Position numbers and translations under genes: made by a program. Below, piece by piece: positions 1 to 7,818 of a stretch of 64,000 bases of DNA. The DNA lies in assembly GCA_023399595.1 (NCBI GenBank), contig JAEWOR010000063.1, positions 1 to 64,000 of the forward strand. Direction: 5' to 3'. Position 1 is the stretch's first letter, and each line of letters opens with the position of its first letter. The notes below the pieces were generated by a model. The model worked only from the letters and a program-made list of their open reading frames with translations, had not been told where the DNA came from and ran no database searches. The DNA is from Bacteroidota bacterium. GTDB taxonomy: Bacteria; Bacteroidota; Bacteroidia; Flavobacteriales; Weeksellaceae.

Positions 1-15
1 CAAATTATAAAAAAC

Positions 16-44
16 TTTTGGGGCGCGCCTTGGGCGCCCCGAAA
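16..44 (-). terminator. GC-rich hairpin terminator
   Basis: GGGGCGC (20-26) pairs with GCGCCCC (34-40) around a 7-base loop, and flanking T and A runs (16-19, 41-44) extend the stem by A-T and one wobble pair. It lies just past the stop of the minus-strand gene ending at 64, and the minus strand continues into a T-rich tract, so it fits an intrinsic terminator. It resembles the hairpins at 44355, 52191 and 59990. Confidence 0.7.
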
Positions 45-63
45 CTTTACAAGATTTCCAAAT

Positions 64-2745
64 TTATTTAAAATTAAACTTCACCGTAAACATCACTTGC
101 GATGGACGAAGCTGAATTTTTGTATAAGAAGTGTTGTTGTTATTTGTATTGATGGTGTAATTTTCAAAAACTTTTGTATTGGCAATATTTAACCATTTCA
201 ATTCAAAATCAATTTTCTTTTTGCTCCATGAATATTGGTATGAAAGATCAAAGAATCCATTTTTAAGGTGAGTATCTCCATTAATGGAATTTACTTGATC
301 CCAATTAAAACCGATAGTATGATTTTCTAAAGGATAACCAAAGACTGATAGATTGTGATTGTATCCTTGCATTTTGAAGATATTCTCGTTTAGATTGATA
401 TCTTTATTTCTTTGATTGCTCCAAGAGAACGACATATTGTAATCTACACTTAACCAAGAAAAATAAGTATTATTAAACTTCAAACCAGTGCTTTGGGAAT
501 TGCTTTTATTGTCCAATAGTTGGTCTCCTAAGAAGTTTTGAGATTTTGTTGTCTGATTGCTATAACTGAATGAAATATTGGATTTAAATTTTGGAAAATA
601 CTTGCCGATTTCTCCACTTAGTCCATTATTATTACGATTGTTATCTAGCTCAGTGAACTTTGTGGAAATAAATCCTTCGTTAATTTCACGGGAAGAAATT
701 AAGTTGTTTTTTACATTAGAAATTCTATAATTCACATTAAAGAATAAATTATTTAACGGATTTCTATATTCTATTCTACTTCCAACAGATTTTGAATTGG
801 TTTCTGGGATTGGATTTTTGGGATCCATCGCATTAATATTGGTAGGAGAAAGAAGTATGGTTCCTGCGTACGCTGAGTTAATATCACCAAAGTTATTACC
901 TATTGATCCACTAAGAGAAGCTTTCCAGAATGATGCAAAAGAATATTGTGCAAATAAATTGGGTTCAATTGTAATCTTAGAAAGAGATTTGTCAACATTT
1001 CTATTGGTATTTAAATCTTCAATTTTAATGGAATTGAAGTTCACAGGAATATTGGCAAACAAACTCCAAGACTCATTTTTAAAATTTATACCTAGACTTC
1101 CATAAGGAATGGCTTCAGTAAATTTAATATCATTAGCAAAAATATCTGGCGATAAGTTATTTAATTGACCATTTAATTGTGAGGTCATTGTTTTTGTATT
1201 AAAATTAAATCCTACTTCTGGTGTGAAAGTCCAACCTTTTTTAGTAAAACTCACATTTGCAGAATGGTTAGCTTCAAATTCTTTGATTCTAAAGTTTTGC
1301 ACAACCGAATTTATGGAAGGATTAATAAAACTAAAACCTAAATAATTTGCTGGGGTAATTTCCAATGTCTGTTGGTCATCTTGATAATTAATAAAAGATT
1401 TGAAATTAATCATCTTTTCTTTCCAAGGAATAATGCTGCTTAATGAGTTTTGAAAAGAACTTGTTGGAGATTCTAATGCTTCATAGCCTATTCCTGCTTG
1501 TCTATTTGCAATGGCTCTATCAGCATTCCAAAATTGTGTAAAACTTGTGGTGTTTTTAAAGAAACCTTTTTTAGCGTTTTTAGTAAAAATGATTTCTCCT
1601 TTCAATTTATCAGTATAAAACCTGTTCTTAATTCCAGTTTTAACAAATGAATTTATGCTTCCATCGGTGTTATAGTATGTTGCTTCTACTTCATCTTCTC
1701 TATCAACAGTATTATTAGTATAATTCGCATTTAGCTTAAGTTCCCATTCCTTGTCTTTAAAAGGGTTGGTTAAATAATTAGCAGATAAATAATGCACATT
1801 GTTCATTAAATATCTTTTTACTGGAAGATTGGGTACGCTTGCAGTTTCTACATTCAACCAATTGTTTTGGGAGGCGTTCATTCTTCTTCCTTCCCAACTG
1901 CTACCGAAACCAAGAATATTTCCTTCATTTTCCACCTGTTCACCCATATTATTGGTTTTGTAGTTGAGCACCCATTGAGATTTCTGTCCGAAAAACATTG
2001 GGGTGAGTTTTACATTCCATAACCAAGGTTCGCCAAATCCACTTCCTACTTCACCACGACCAGTCATGGTCACCGAGTTTTTTAGTTTAATGTTAATGGC
2101 AGCTTGATCGGATGGGATTTTATCGCTCAGCATCTTTATTGGTTGGTGATTTTCCAAAACCTCTACTTTTGAAACCGCATCTTTGGGTAATGAATTATTA
2201 ATGGTTCCGTAACCACCTTCCATTAAATCTTTGCCGTTCACATAAAATTTATTAATAGCATTTCCTTGATAAAGTATTGATCCATCGGTATTTACTTCAA
2301 TTCCGGGTATTTTTTTCATGACATCCGCTAAAGTTCTATCAGCTTTACTATCAAAGGCTTTTAAGTCGTAGGAAATAGTATCTCCTTTAGCGGTAATCAT
2401 TTTAGTTTTCAGTTGAACTTCCTTAATTTCTGTAGCTTCAGAGTCCATTTTGTAATTCATGTTCTGCTGATCGCTATTATTCACTTGTTTTACTAAGGTT
2501 TTTTGGTTGAAAGCCTTTATTTTAAGATCCACATTGGGCATTCCACTGGTGAAAGTTACTTTGTATTCCCCTTTAGAGTTAGTGATAGAATAAGCCAAAA
2601 TAGCATCTTGTCCAGGTTCTTCTACTGTTACACTCGCACTTGGAAGTGGTTGTCCATCTTGGTCAGTAACCTTCCCTGAAATGGTTTTTTGGGCCCATGT
2701 AAAAATGGAAATGAGTAAAAGAAATAAAGTAGCTCTTAGTTTCAT
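64..2745 (-). CDS. Outer membrane beta-barrel protein with carboxypeptidase-regulatory-like domain
   Basis: 893 residues. A signal peptide (about 1-19, ending TWAQ) is followed by a CarboxypepD_reg-like beta-sandwich (about 20-110, starting GKVTDQDGQPLP), a plug-like region (about 130-215, including IPGIEVNTDGSILYQG and FYVNGKDL) and a long region of alternating aromatic strands ending in FTVKFNFK, a typical outer membrane beta-barrel C-terminus. This is the architecture of Bacteroidota TonB-dependent receptor relatives (OMP_b-brl_3 type). Substrate cannot be read from the sequence. It stands alone with its own hairpin terminator downstream. No SusD-like partner is visible beside it. Confidence 0.85.
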   Translation of the reverse strand: MKLRATLFLLLISIFTWAQKTISGKVTDQDGQPLPSASVTVEEPGQDAILAYSITNSKGEYKVTFTSGMPNVDLKIKAFNQKTLVKQVNNSDQQNMNYKMDSEATEIKEVQLKTKMITAKGDTISYDLKAFDSKADRTLADVMKKIPGIEVNTDGSILYQGNAINKFYVNGKDLMEGGYGTINNSLPKDAVSKVEVLENHQPIKMLSDKIPSDQAAINIKLKNSVTMTGRGEVGSGFGEPWLWNVKLTPMFFGQKSQWVLNYKTNNMGEQVENEGNILGFGSSWEGRRMNASQNNWLNVETASVPNLPVKRYLMNNVHYLSANYLTNPFKDKEWELKLNANYTNNTVDREDEVEATYYNTDGSINSFVKTGIKNRFYTDKLKGEIIFTKNAKKGFFKNTTSFTQFWNADRAIANRQAGIGYEALESPTSSFQNSLSSIIPWKEKMINFKSFINYQDDQQTLEITPANYLGFSFINPSINSVVQNFRIKEFEANHSANVSFTKKGWTFTPEVGFNFNTKTMTSQLNGQLNNLSPDIFANDIKFTEAIPYGSLGINFKNESWSLFANIPVNFNSIKIEDLNTNRNVDKSLSKITIEPNLFAQYSFASFWKASLSGSIGNNFGDINSAYAGTILLSPTNINAMDPKNPIPETNSKSVGSRIEYRNPLNNLFFNVNYRISNVKNNLISSREINEGFISTKFTELDNNRNNNGLSGEIGKYFPKFKSNISFSYSNQTTKSQNFLGDQLLDNKSNSQSTGLKFNNTYFSWLSVDYNMSFSWSNQRNKDINLNENIFKMQGYNHNLSVFGYPLENHTIGFNWDQVNSINGDTHLKNGFFDLSYQYSWSKKKIDFELKWLNIANTKVFENYTINTNNNNTSYTKIQLRPSQVMFTVKFNFK

Positions 2746-2940
2746 AGATGTTTTTTGAGAATAAGTAAATGATTAATGATATTCGTTACAATAATAGTAG
2801 ATTAATTTTCCAAAGATAAGTTAAAAGTTTTATAACTAATAAAATAGTGATTGAATTGTGGTAATAAGTTTGATTAGAATTTCTAACAATGACAATAGAT
2901 TAAAATAATGTTAAACAACAATTAATAAACAATTATTTAA

Positions 2941-2948
2941 TAATTTTG
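2941..2948 (+). promoter_or_regulatory. Bacteroidota -7 box for the cupin gene
   Basis: TAATTTTG matches the TAnnTTTG -7 consensus of Bacteroidota sigma factors and ends 19 bases before the ATG at 2968. I see no good TTG -33 box. Confidence 0.5.
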
Positions 2949-2967
2949 TAGATTAAATTTTTGTAAG

Positions 2968-3849
2968 ATGGGTATTGTTTTAAAACCTATAGATGTAATT
3001 GATGAAATTTCTCAAGAAGAGTTTCAAGAAAAGTATTTAAAAGCGAGAAAACCAGTTGTCATAAAGAACATGGCTAAAAATTGGCCTGCTTATCAAAAAT
3101 GGACAATGGATTATATTAAAGAGGTAGTAGGTGATGTTACTGTTCCGTTGTATGACAGTGCAAAAGCAGATCCCTCAGCTCCTATTAATGCGCCCGCTAC
3201 AGAAATGAAGTTTGCAGATTATATAGATCTTATCCAAAAAGAACCAACGGATTTAAGGATTTTCTTTTTTGATCCTATTAAGTATTCTCCAAAAATTTTA
3301 GAAGATTATATTTCTCCAAAAGATCTTATGGGAGGTTTTTTAGATAAATATCCGAGTATGTTTTTCGGTGGGAAAGGTTCGGTTACTTTTCTTCATTACG
3401 ATATAGATATGGCGCATATTTTCCATACGCATTTCAATGGTAGAAAACATATTTTATTGTTCGATTATAAATGGAAAGATAGATTGTATCAAATTCCTTA
3501 TGCAACTTATGCTTTGGAGGATTATGATATAGAAAACCCAGATTTTACAAAATTTCCAGCTTTAGATGGAGTAGAAGGTATCGAATGTTTCCTAGAACAT
3601 GGTGATACTTTATTTATGCCAACAGGATGGTGGCATTGGATGAAATATTTGGACGGAAGCTTCTCTATTTCTCTAAGAGCTTGGGATAAATCTTGGGCAG
3701 TTAAAGCACATTCACTTTGGAATCTTGCTGTGCAACGTAATTTTGATAACTTTATGAAGAAGCGTTACAAGAAAAGATATATGGATTGGAAAGAAAGAAA
3801 AGCGATAGAAAGAGCTAATGAAGCTTTGAGAAAAGGTTTACCTAAATAA
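2968..3849 (+). CDS. Cupin-like (JmjC-type) Fe(II)/2-oxoglutarate oxygenase family protein
   Basis: 293 residues of the cupin_8/JmjC-like family. The putative iron triad is visible as H143-x-D145 (FLHYDID) and a distal His223 in PTGWWHWM, with HGDTLFMPTGWWH the usual second conserved block. Family members hydroxylate proteins or small molecules using Fe(II) and 2-oxoglutarate; the substrate is unknown. No signal peptide, so cytoplasmic. It is a single-gene unit with a TAnnTTTG box upstream and a strong bidirectional hairpin directly downstream, converging on the acetyltransferase gene. Confidence 0.8.
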   Translation: MGIVLKPIDVIDEISQEEFQEKYLKARKPVVIKNMAKNWPAYQKWTMDYIKEVVGDVTVPLYDSAKADPSAPINAPATEMKFADYIDLIQKEPTDLRIFFFDPIKYSPKILEDYISPKDLMGGFLDKYPSMFFGGKGSVTFLHYDIDMAHIFHTHFNGRKHILLFDYKWKDRLYQIPYATYALEDYDIENPDFTKFPALDGVEGIECFLEHGDTLFMPTGWWHWMKYLDGSFSISLRAWDKSWAVKAHSLWNLAVQRNFDNFMKKRYKKRYMDWKERKAIERANEALRKGLPK

Positions 3850-3852
3850 AAC

Positions 3853-3881
3853 AAAAAACCGAAGATTTTCTTCGGTTTTTT
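3853..3881. terminator. Bidirectional intrinsic terminator
   Basis: AAAAACCGAAG (3854-3864), a 5-base loop and CTTCGGTTTTT (3870-3880) form an 11-bp stem with A and T runs on both sides, between convergent stop codons at 3849 and 3882. Confidence 0.9.
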
Positions 3882-4331
3882 TTATGGTCTGTACATTTCA
3901 GTATGTGGCAAAGTATCTTCAAGGTATTTTTTATCGGTTGGGATAAATCCAAAACCTGAATAAAACTTGATAAGATAATCTTGCGCAGAGATTCTGATTG
4001 CAGATGAATGAAATCTGTTTTCAATGGTTTGAACTGCATAATCTACTAATTGCCTTCCTAAGCCTGTTCCACGACCTTTCTCTGTAGAAAGAACTCTTCC
4101 AATGGAGGTTTCTTCGTATTTAATGCCTTTGTCAAAAACTCTGCAATAAGCGAGGATGTCATCATCTTTTTCTGCCCAAATGTGCAAAGCCAATTGGTCT
4201 TTATCATCACAATCTGCATAAGTGCAATCTTGTTCAATTACAAAAACGCTTATTCTTGCTTGTATTATTTTGTAAAGCTCTAAAGTTGTGAGTTCGTTAA
4301 AGGATTTTATTTTCCAAACTATATTATTCAT
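3882..4331 (-). CDS. GNAT family N-acetyltransferase, ElaA-like
   Basis: 149 residues. The N-terminal part (QARISVFVIEQDC) is characteristic of the ElaA subfamily, and GRVLSTEKGRGTGLGRQL (about 88-105) is the acetyl-CoA pyrophosphate-binding loop of GNAT acetyltransferases. The C-terminal YSGFGFIP is the usual GNAT beta5-alpha4 region. The substrate of ElaA proteins is not established. Its start overlaps the end of engB by 8 bases, so the two are probably translationally coupled. Confidence 0.85.
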   Translation of the reverse strand: MNNIVWKIKSFNELTTLELYKIIQARISVFVIEQDCTYADCDDKDQLALHIWAEKDDDILAYCRVFDKGIKYEETSIGRVLSTEKGRGTGLGRQLVDYAVQTIENRFHSSAIRISAQDYLIKFYSGFGFIPTDKKYLEDTLPHTEMYRP

Positions 4332-4947
4332 CGAAAGAAATATTATTGTTTTTTAAGAAAGCATTTGTAGTATCTATAAATTTTAAAATTTCATCGCCTC
4401 CTTCCTTTTTTTCTGCTGATGTGATATAGATTTCTGGAAGGTCTTCCCAAGTTTTATGAAGTTCGTTTTTATAAGCATCTACATTTTTTAAAATTACATT
4501 TGGTTTTAGTTTATCTGCTTTCGTGAAAATAATTGAAAATGGAATTCCACTTTCTCCCACCCATTGTATAAATTCCAAATCTATTTTTTGTGGAGTATGT
4601 CTTATGTCCACCAAAATAAATAAGTTGACAAGATTTCTTCTGTTTAAAATATAATTAGTAATTAATTTTTCAAAATCTTTCCTTTGAACTTTGGAAACCC
4701 TAGCAAAGCCATATCCTGGTAAATCTGTTAAATACCAATCTTCGTTCACCATAAAGTTATTAATAAGCTGTGTTTTCCCTGGCGTTCCAGAGGTTTTTGC
4801 TAAATCTTTTCTGTTTAGCATTGCGTTAATTAAAGAAGATTTTCCAACATTCGACCTTCCAATGAAAGCATATTCTGGGAAAATGGGTTCAGGGCATTCT
4901 TGCCATTTGCTACTACTTTTTACAAATTCAGCAGATTTTATAATCAT
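4324..4947 (-). CDS. engB: Ribosome biogenesis GTP-binding protein EngB (YsxC/YihA)
   Basis: 207 residues, normal for the family. GTPase motifs in order: G1 GRSNVGKSS (about 30-38), G2 Thr in SGTPGKTQ (about 53-60), G3 DLPGYG (about 75-80), G4 TKAD (about 142-145) and G5 TSAEKKEG (about 176). EngB assists late assembly of the 50S ribosomal subunit in the cytoplasm. It precedes and slightly overlaps the ElaA-like gene; a terminator for the preceding hydrolase gene lies just upstream, so it likely has its own promoter. Confidence 0.97.
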   Translation of the reverse strand: MIIKSAEFVKSSSKWQECPEPIFPEYAFIGRSNVGKSSLINAMLNRKDLAKTSGTPGKTQLINNFMVNEDWYLTDLPGYGFARVSKVQRKDFEKLITNYILNRRNLVNLFILVDIRHTPQKIDLEFIQWVGESGIPFSIIFTKADKLKPNVILKNVDAYKNELHKTWEDLPEIYITSAEKKEGGDEILKFIDTTNAFLKNNNISFDE

Positions 4948-4964
4948 AATATATATGGTATAAA

Positions 4965-5000
4965 AAAACCATTAAGTATAAATCTTTTCTTAATGGTTTT
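4965..5000 (-). terminator. Intrinsic terminator of the hydrolase gene
   Basis: AAAACCATTAAG (4965-4976) and CTTAATGGTTTT (4989-5000) form a 12-bp perfect stem just past the hydrolase stop at 5008; read on the minus strand the stem continues into a T run. Confidence 0.85.
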
Positions 5001-5007
5001 GTTTTTT

Positions 5008-5769
5008 TTAGTGTTTATCTTTTAACCAGTTGTAGAGGATTTCATTAAACTCGTCCGGTTTTTCCATCATCGCAGCGTGTCCACAATGTTCTATCCAAAA
5101 TAAATCCGAATTCGGAATGTATTTGTGCATATCTTCTGCCACTTCAGGTGGAGTAACATTGTCTTGCTTTCCCCAAATAAGACATGTAGGACATTTAATT
5201 TTCGGAAGATCATTCAGCATATTGTGTTTAATAGCGCTTCTTGCAAGCATTACGGTTTTTATCCCTTTCATTCTATCGTTCACCACCGCAAAAACTTCAT
5301 CCACTAAATCATCAGTAGCTACATCAGGATTGTAAAAAACCTCTTCGGTTTTCTTTCTAATATATTCTTTGTCGCTTTTTCTTGGGAAACTATCACCAAA
5401 TGTTCTTTCATATAAACCAGAACTTCCAGTTAATACAAGATTTTCTACTAAATCTGGTCGTGCTAATGTTAAAATTAACCCCACATGACCTCCCATAGAA
5501 TTCCCAACAATAGTTACTTTGCCATTAATATGAGCTTCAATAAACTTAATAACATATTTTGCTATTGTGGTTAAATTGGTATTCAGCACGGGTAAATCAT
5601 AAATGGGAAGTTGAGGAACAAAAACTTGATACCCTCTATCCGAAAAGTAATCCATCATTGTATCAAAATTACTTAGACCACCCATTAATCCGTGCAACAA
5701 GACTAAAGGACGACCTTCTCCGGCAACATTGTAAGTGTATTTCTTTTCTTTTTTAGTACTAAATATCAT
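5008..5769 (-). CDS. Alpha/beta hydrolase
   Basis: 253 residues with the alpha/beta-hydrolase fold. The oxyanion-hole motif is LLHGLMGG (about 24-31), the nucleophile elbow GNSMGG (about 90-95), the acid Asp lies in WGKQDNVTPP (about 199-208) and the catalytic His in HCGHAAM (about 228-234). No signal peptide, so cytoplasmic; the family includes esterases and C-C hydrolases and the substrate cannot be assigned. A TATTTTTG -7 box on the minus strand (5799-5792) lies 22 bases before the ATG. It is divergent from mraZ. Confidence 0.88.
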   Translation of the reverse strand: MIFSTKKEKKYTYNVAGEGRPLVLLHGLMGGLSNFDTMMDYFSDRGYQVFVPQLPIYDLPVLNTNLTTIAKYVIKFIEAHINGKVTIVGNSMGGHVGLILTLARPDLVENLVLTGSSGLYERTFGDSFPRKSDKEYIRKKTEEVFYNPDVATDDLVDEVFAVVNDRMKGIKTVMLARSAIKHNMLNDLPKIKCPTCLIWGKQDNVTPPEVAEDMHKYIPNSDLFWIEHCGHAAMMEKPDEFNEILYNWLKDKH

Positions 5770-5999
5770 AAGTATGCTGTAATAAGCCTTGCAAAAATAC
5801 GAATTAAACCTTAAAAAATCTTTCTAATAACTAATTTAAAATAAAAATAATACTAGAGAAAATATTTTCATACATTTTTTTTGGATCGGTCTTATTTGTA
5901 TCTCTAATTTTTTATTTGTTAATTTATTAATGTTGTGAAATACAGTGTTTTAGGGTTTTTGGATTATTGTGGGTTAAAAACTTATCAACATTAAGTTAA

Positions 6000-6019
6000 A
6001 AAGTGGGAAAAAGTGGGAA
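6000..6019 (+). promoter_or_regulatory. Tandem MraZ-type operator
   Basis: Two exact copies of AAAGTGGGAA (6000-6009 and 6010-6019) lie 32 bases before the mraZ start. Known MraZ proteins bind direct repeats of TGGG (E. coli) or AAAGTG (Mycoplasma) with a 10-bp period upstream of their own operon, and this matches both. A further TGGGT at 5970-5974 is out of phase. The inference is autoregulation of the dcw operon. Confidence 0.8.
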
Positions 6020-6037
6020 CTTTTAGAAATAAATATA

Positions 6038-6045
6038 TAAATTTG
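6038..6045 (+). promoter_or_regulatory. -7 box of the dcw cluster promoter
   Basis: TAAATTTG matches TAnnTTTG and ends 6 bases before the chosen mraZ ATG, so transcription should begin at or very near the start codon. The MraZ box lies where the -33 region would be or just upstream. Confidence 0.65.
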
Positions 6046-6051
6046 CTCCAA

Positions 6052-6510
6052 ATGAAGAATTTTATTGGTACATATGAATGTAAAATAGACGACAAAGGCC
6101 GCCTAAAAGTGCCATCATCGCTTACTAAGCAGATGGAGGGCTTTGAGGATAAGACTTTTGTGGTGAAGCGTTCTGTGTTCCAGTCTTGTCTTGAGGTTTA
6201 TCCTATGAGATCTTGGGATAAATTGATGGAGAAAATCAATAAACTTAATCGCTTCATTAAGAAAAATGCAGACTTTATCAGGATGTTTACAGCGGGAGTG
6301 AAGACCGTTGAGTTAGATAGTGCGGATAGATTGCAGATTTCAAAAGACTTAATGCATTTTGCAGCACTTAAAAAAGACATTGTTATTACAAGTGCTGGTG
6401 AATTGTTCGAGATTTGGGATAAAGAAGCTTACGAAAACGTAATTTCTACTAACGAAGTGGATTTTGCAAATCTAGCTGAAGATGTGATGGGTGATTTTGG
6501 AGAAGAGTAA
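6052..6510 (+). CDS. mraZ: Division/cell wall cluster regulator MraZ
   Basis: 152 residues from the ATG at 6052 (an earlier in-frame ATG at 6013 lies upstream of the -7 box and would add non-homologous residues). It opens MKNFIGTYECKIDDKGRLKVPS, the conserved first SpoVT/AbrB-like DNA-binding motif; the second copy is around VELDSADRLQISKDL (about 92-106). MraZ is a ring-forming DNA-binding protein that represses its own operon by binding tandem TGGG-type repeats, which are present upstream. First gene of the dcw cluster, 29 bases before rsmH. Confidence 0.95.
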   Translation: MKNFIGTYECKIDDKGRLKVPSSLTKQMEGFEDKTFVVKRSVFQSCLEVYPMRSWDKLMEKINKLNRFIKKNADFIRMFTAGVKTVELDSADRLQISKDLMHFAALKKDIVITSAGELFEIWDKEAYENVISTNEVDFANLAEDVMGDFGEE

Positions 6511-6539
6511 ATAAAGAATAATAACGGAAATATTTTTAA

Positions 6540-7433
6540 ATGTATCATAATCCTGTTTTACTAAAGCAAAGTGTGGACGATTTGGTGACGAATCCAGATG
6601 GTGTGTATGTGGATTGTACGTTTGGGGGTGGAGGGCATTCAAAAGAAATTTTAAATAGACTTTCAGAAAAAGGAAGGCTTTTTAGTTTCGATCAGGATGC
6701 GGATGCTTTAAATAATGCTTTAGAGGACTCTAGGTTTACTTTGGTGAATCAGAATTTTAGGTATTTAGAGAATTCTCTGTTAATGTATGGTGTATCTCAA
6801 GTTGATGGTGTTTTAGCGGATTTGGGAGTTTCTTCGCATCAGTTTGATAAAGCGGAAAGAGGTTTTTCTACCCGTTCTAACGCACCTTTGGATATGAGGA
6901 TGAATTCTATGCAGGCTTTAGATGCTAAAAAAGTGATTAATGAATATGAAGAGGGAGATTTAGCGGATATTTTATATCTCTATGGTGAGTTGCGTGAAGC
7001 TAGAAAATTAGCGAGAACCATTGTGCATGCGAGAAAAGACAAGCCTTTGGAAACGACTGATGATTTAAAAAAACTTTTCAGTTTTATTCCGCCTCACAAA
7101 CAGAATAAATTTTTTGCACAAGTTTTTCAAGCGGTAAGAATTGAGGTGAACCAGGAATTGGATGTTTTAAAAGAAATGTTGCAACAAGCTTATAATGTTT
7201 TAAAACCAGGCGGAAGATTGGTGGTAATTTCTTATCATTCTTTAGAGGATAGACTGGTGAAAAGGTTCCTTAAAAACGGAATGTTTGAAGGGGAGCCAGA
7301 AAGAGATGTTTATGGAAATTATAAAAAAGCTTTTGAGCTGATTAAAAATAAAGCAATTGTACCATCAGATGAAGAGATTGAAGAAAACTCTCGTGCGAGA
7401 AGTGCAAAAATGAGAACAGGAATAAAAGTATAA
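6540..7433 (+). CDS. rsmH: 16S rRNA (cytosine1402-N4)-methyltransferase RsmH
   Basis: 297 residues, normal for RsmH (MraW). The conserved opening YHNPVLLKQSVDDL, the SAM-binding VDCTFGGGGHS (about 24-34), ADLGVSSHQFD, RMNSMQALDA and FQAVRIEVNQEL (about 200-211) are all present, and the C-terminus NSRARSAKMR is typical. It methylates N4 of C1402 in the ribosomal P site. Second gene of the dcw cluster, as in most bacteria. Confidence 0.97.
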   Translation: MYHNPVLLKQSVDDLVTNPDGVYVDCTFGGGGHSKEILNRLSEKGRLFSFDQDADALNNALEDSRFTLVNQNFRYLENSLLMYGVSQVDGVLADLGVSSHQFDKAERGFSTRSNAPLDMRMNSMQALDAKKVINEYEEGDLADILYLYGELREARKLARTIVHARKDKPLETTDDLKKLFSFIPPHKQNKFFAQVFQAVRIEVNQELDVLKEMLQQAYNVLKPGGRLVVISYHSLEDRLVKRFLKNGMFEGEPERDVYGNYKKAFELIKNKAIVPSDEEIEENSRARSAKMRTGIKV

Positions 7434-7452
7434 AACAAATCGGACAAAGTCT

Positions 7453-7818
7453 GTGGCAAAAAAACAAACATATCGCCCTCAAAAAAAATTAACCTTCATG
7501 GATATCATGAAGGGTAACTTCTTGAATAGGGATGAGGTAAAAGTGCATTACAAATACTTTTTATTGTTGTTTGTTCTCATGATGATTATGATTTATTCTA
7601 ACCATTTGGTGAATAAAAAAATAGAGATTGTAAATGATTTGAAGGAGGAAACAGAAGAGTATAAATCTCGTAATGCTTACGCACAAAGTAAATTAATAAA
7701 AGTAAGAATGGAATCTGAACTAGGGAAAACCATGCTGAAGGATTCCTTGTTGACCTTAGAGAACCACCCACACAAATTGTTGATTAAAACTGATACTACA
7801 GATGCAAAATCAAAATGA
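7453..7818 (+). CDS. ftsL: FtsL-like cell division protein
   Basis: 121 residues starting at a GTG (7453). A basic cytoplasmic tail (about 1-35) is followed by one membrane segment (about 36-52, FLLLFVLMMIMIY) and a periplasmic coiled-coil-like part, the bitopic layout of FtsL. Primary sequence of FtsL is poorly conserved; assignment rests on topology and on its position between rsmH and ftsI. FtsL forms a complex with DivIC/FtsB that activates FtsWI septal synthesis. Its end overlaps the ftsI start by 17 bases. Confidence 0.8.
   Translation: MAKKQTYRPQKKLTFMDIMKGNFLNRDEVKVHYKYFLLLFVLMMIMIYSNHLVNKKIEIVNDLKEETEEYKSRNAYAQSKLIKVRMESELGKTMLKDSLLTLENHPHKLLIKTDTTDAKSK

Noticed and set aside
797..1105. 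102-codon plus-strand ORF inside the outer membrane protein gene
   Set aside because: It is antisense to a long gene with clear domains and has no family features.
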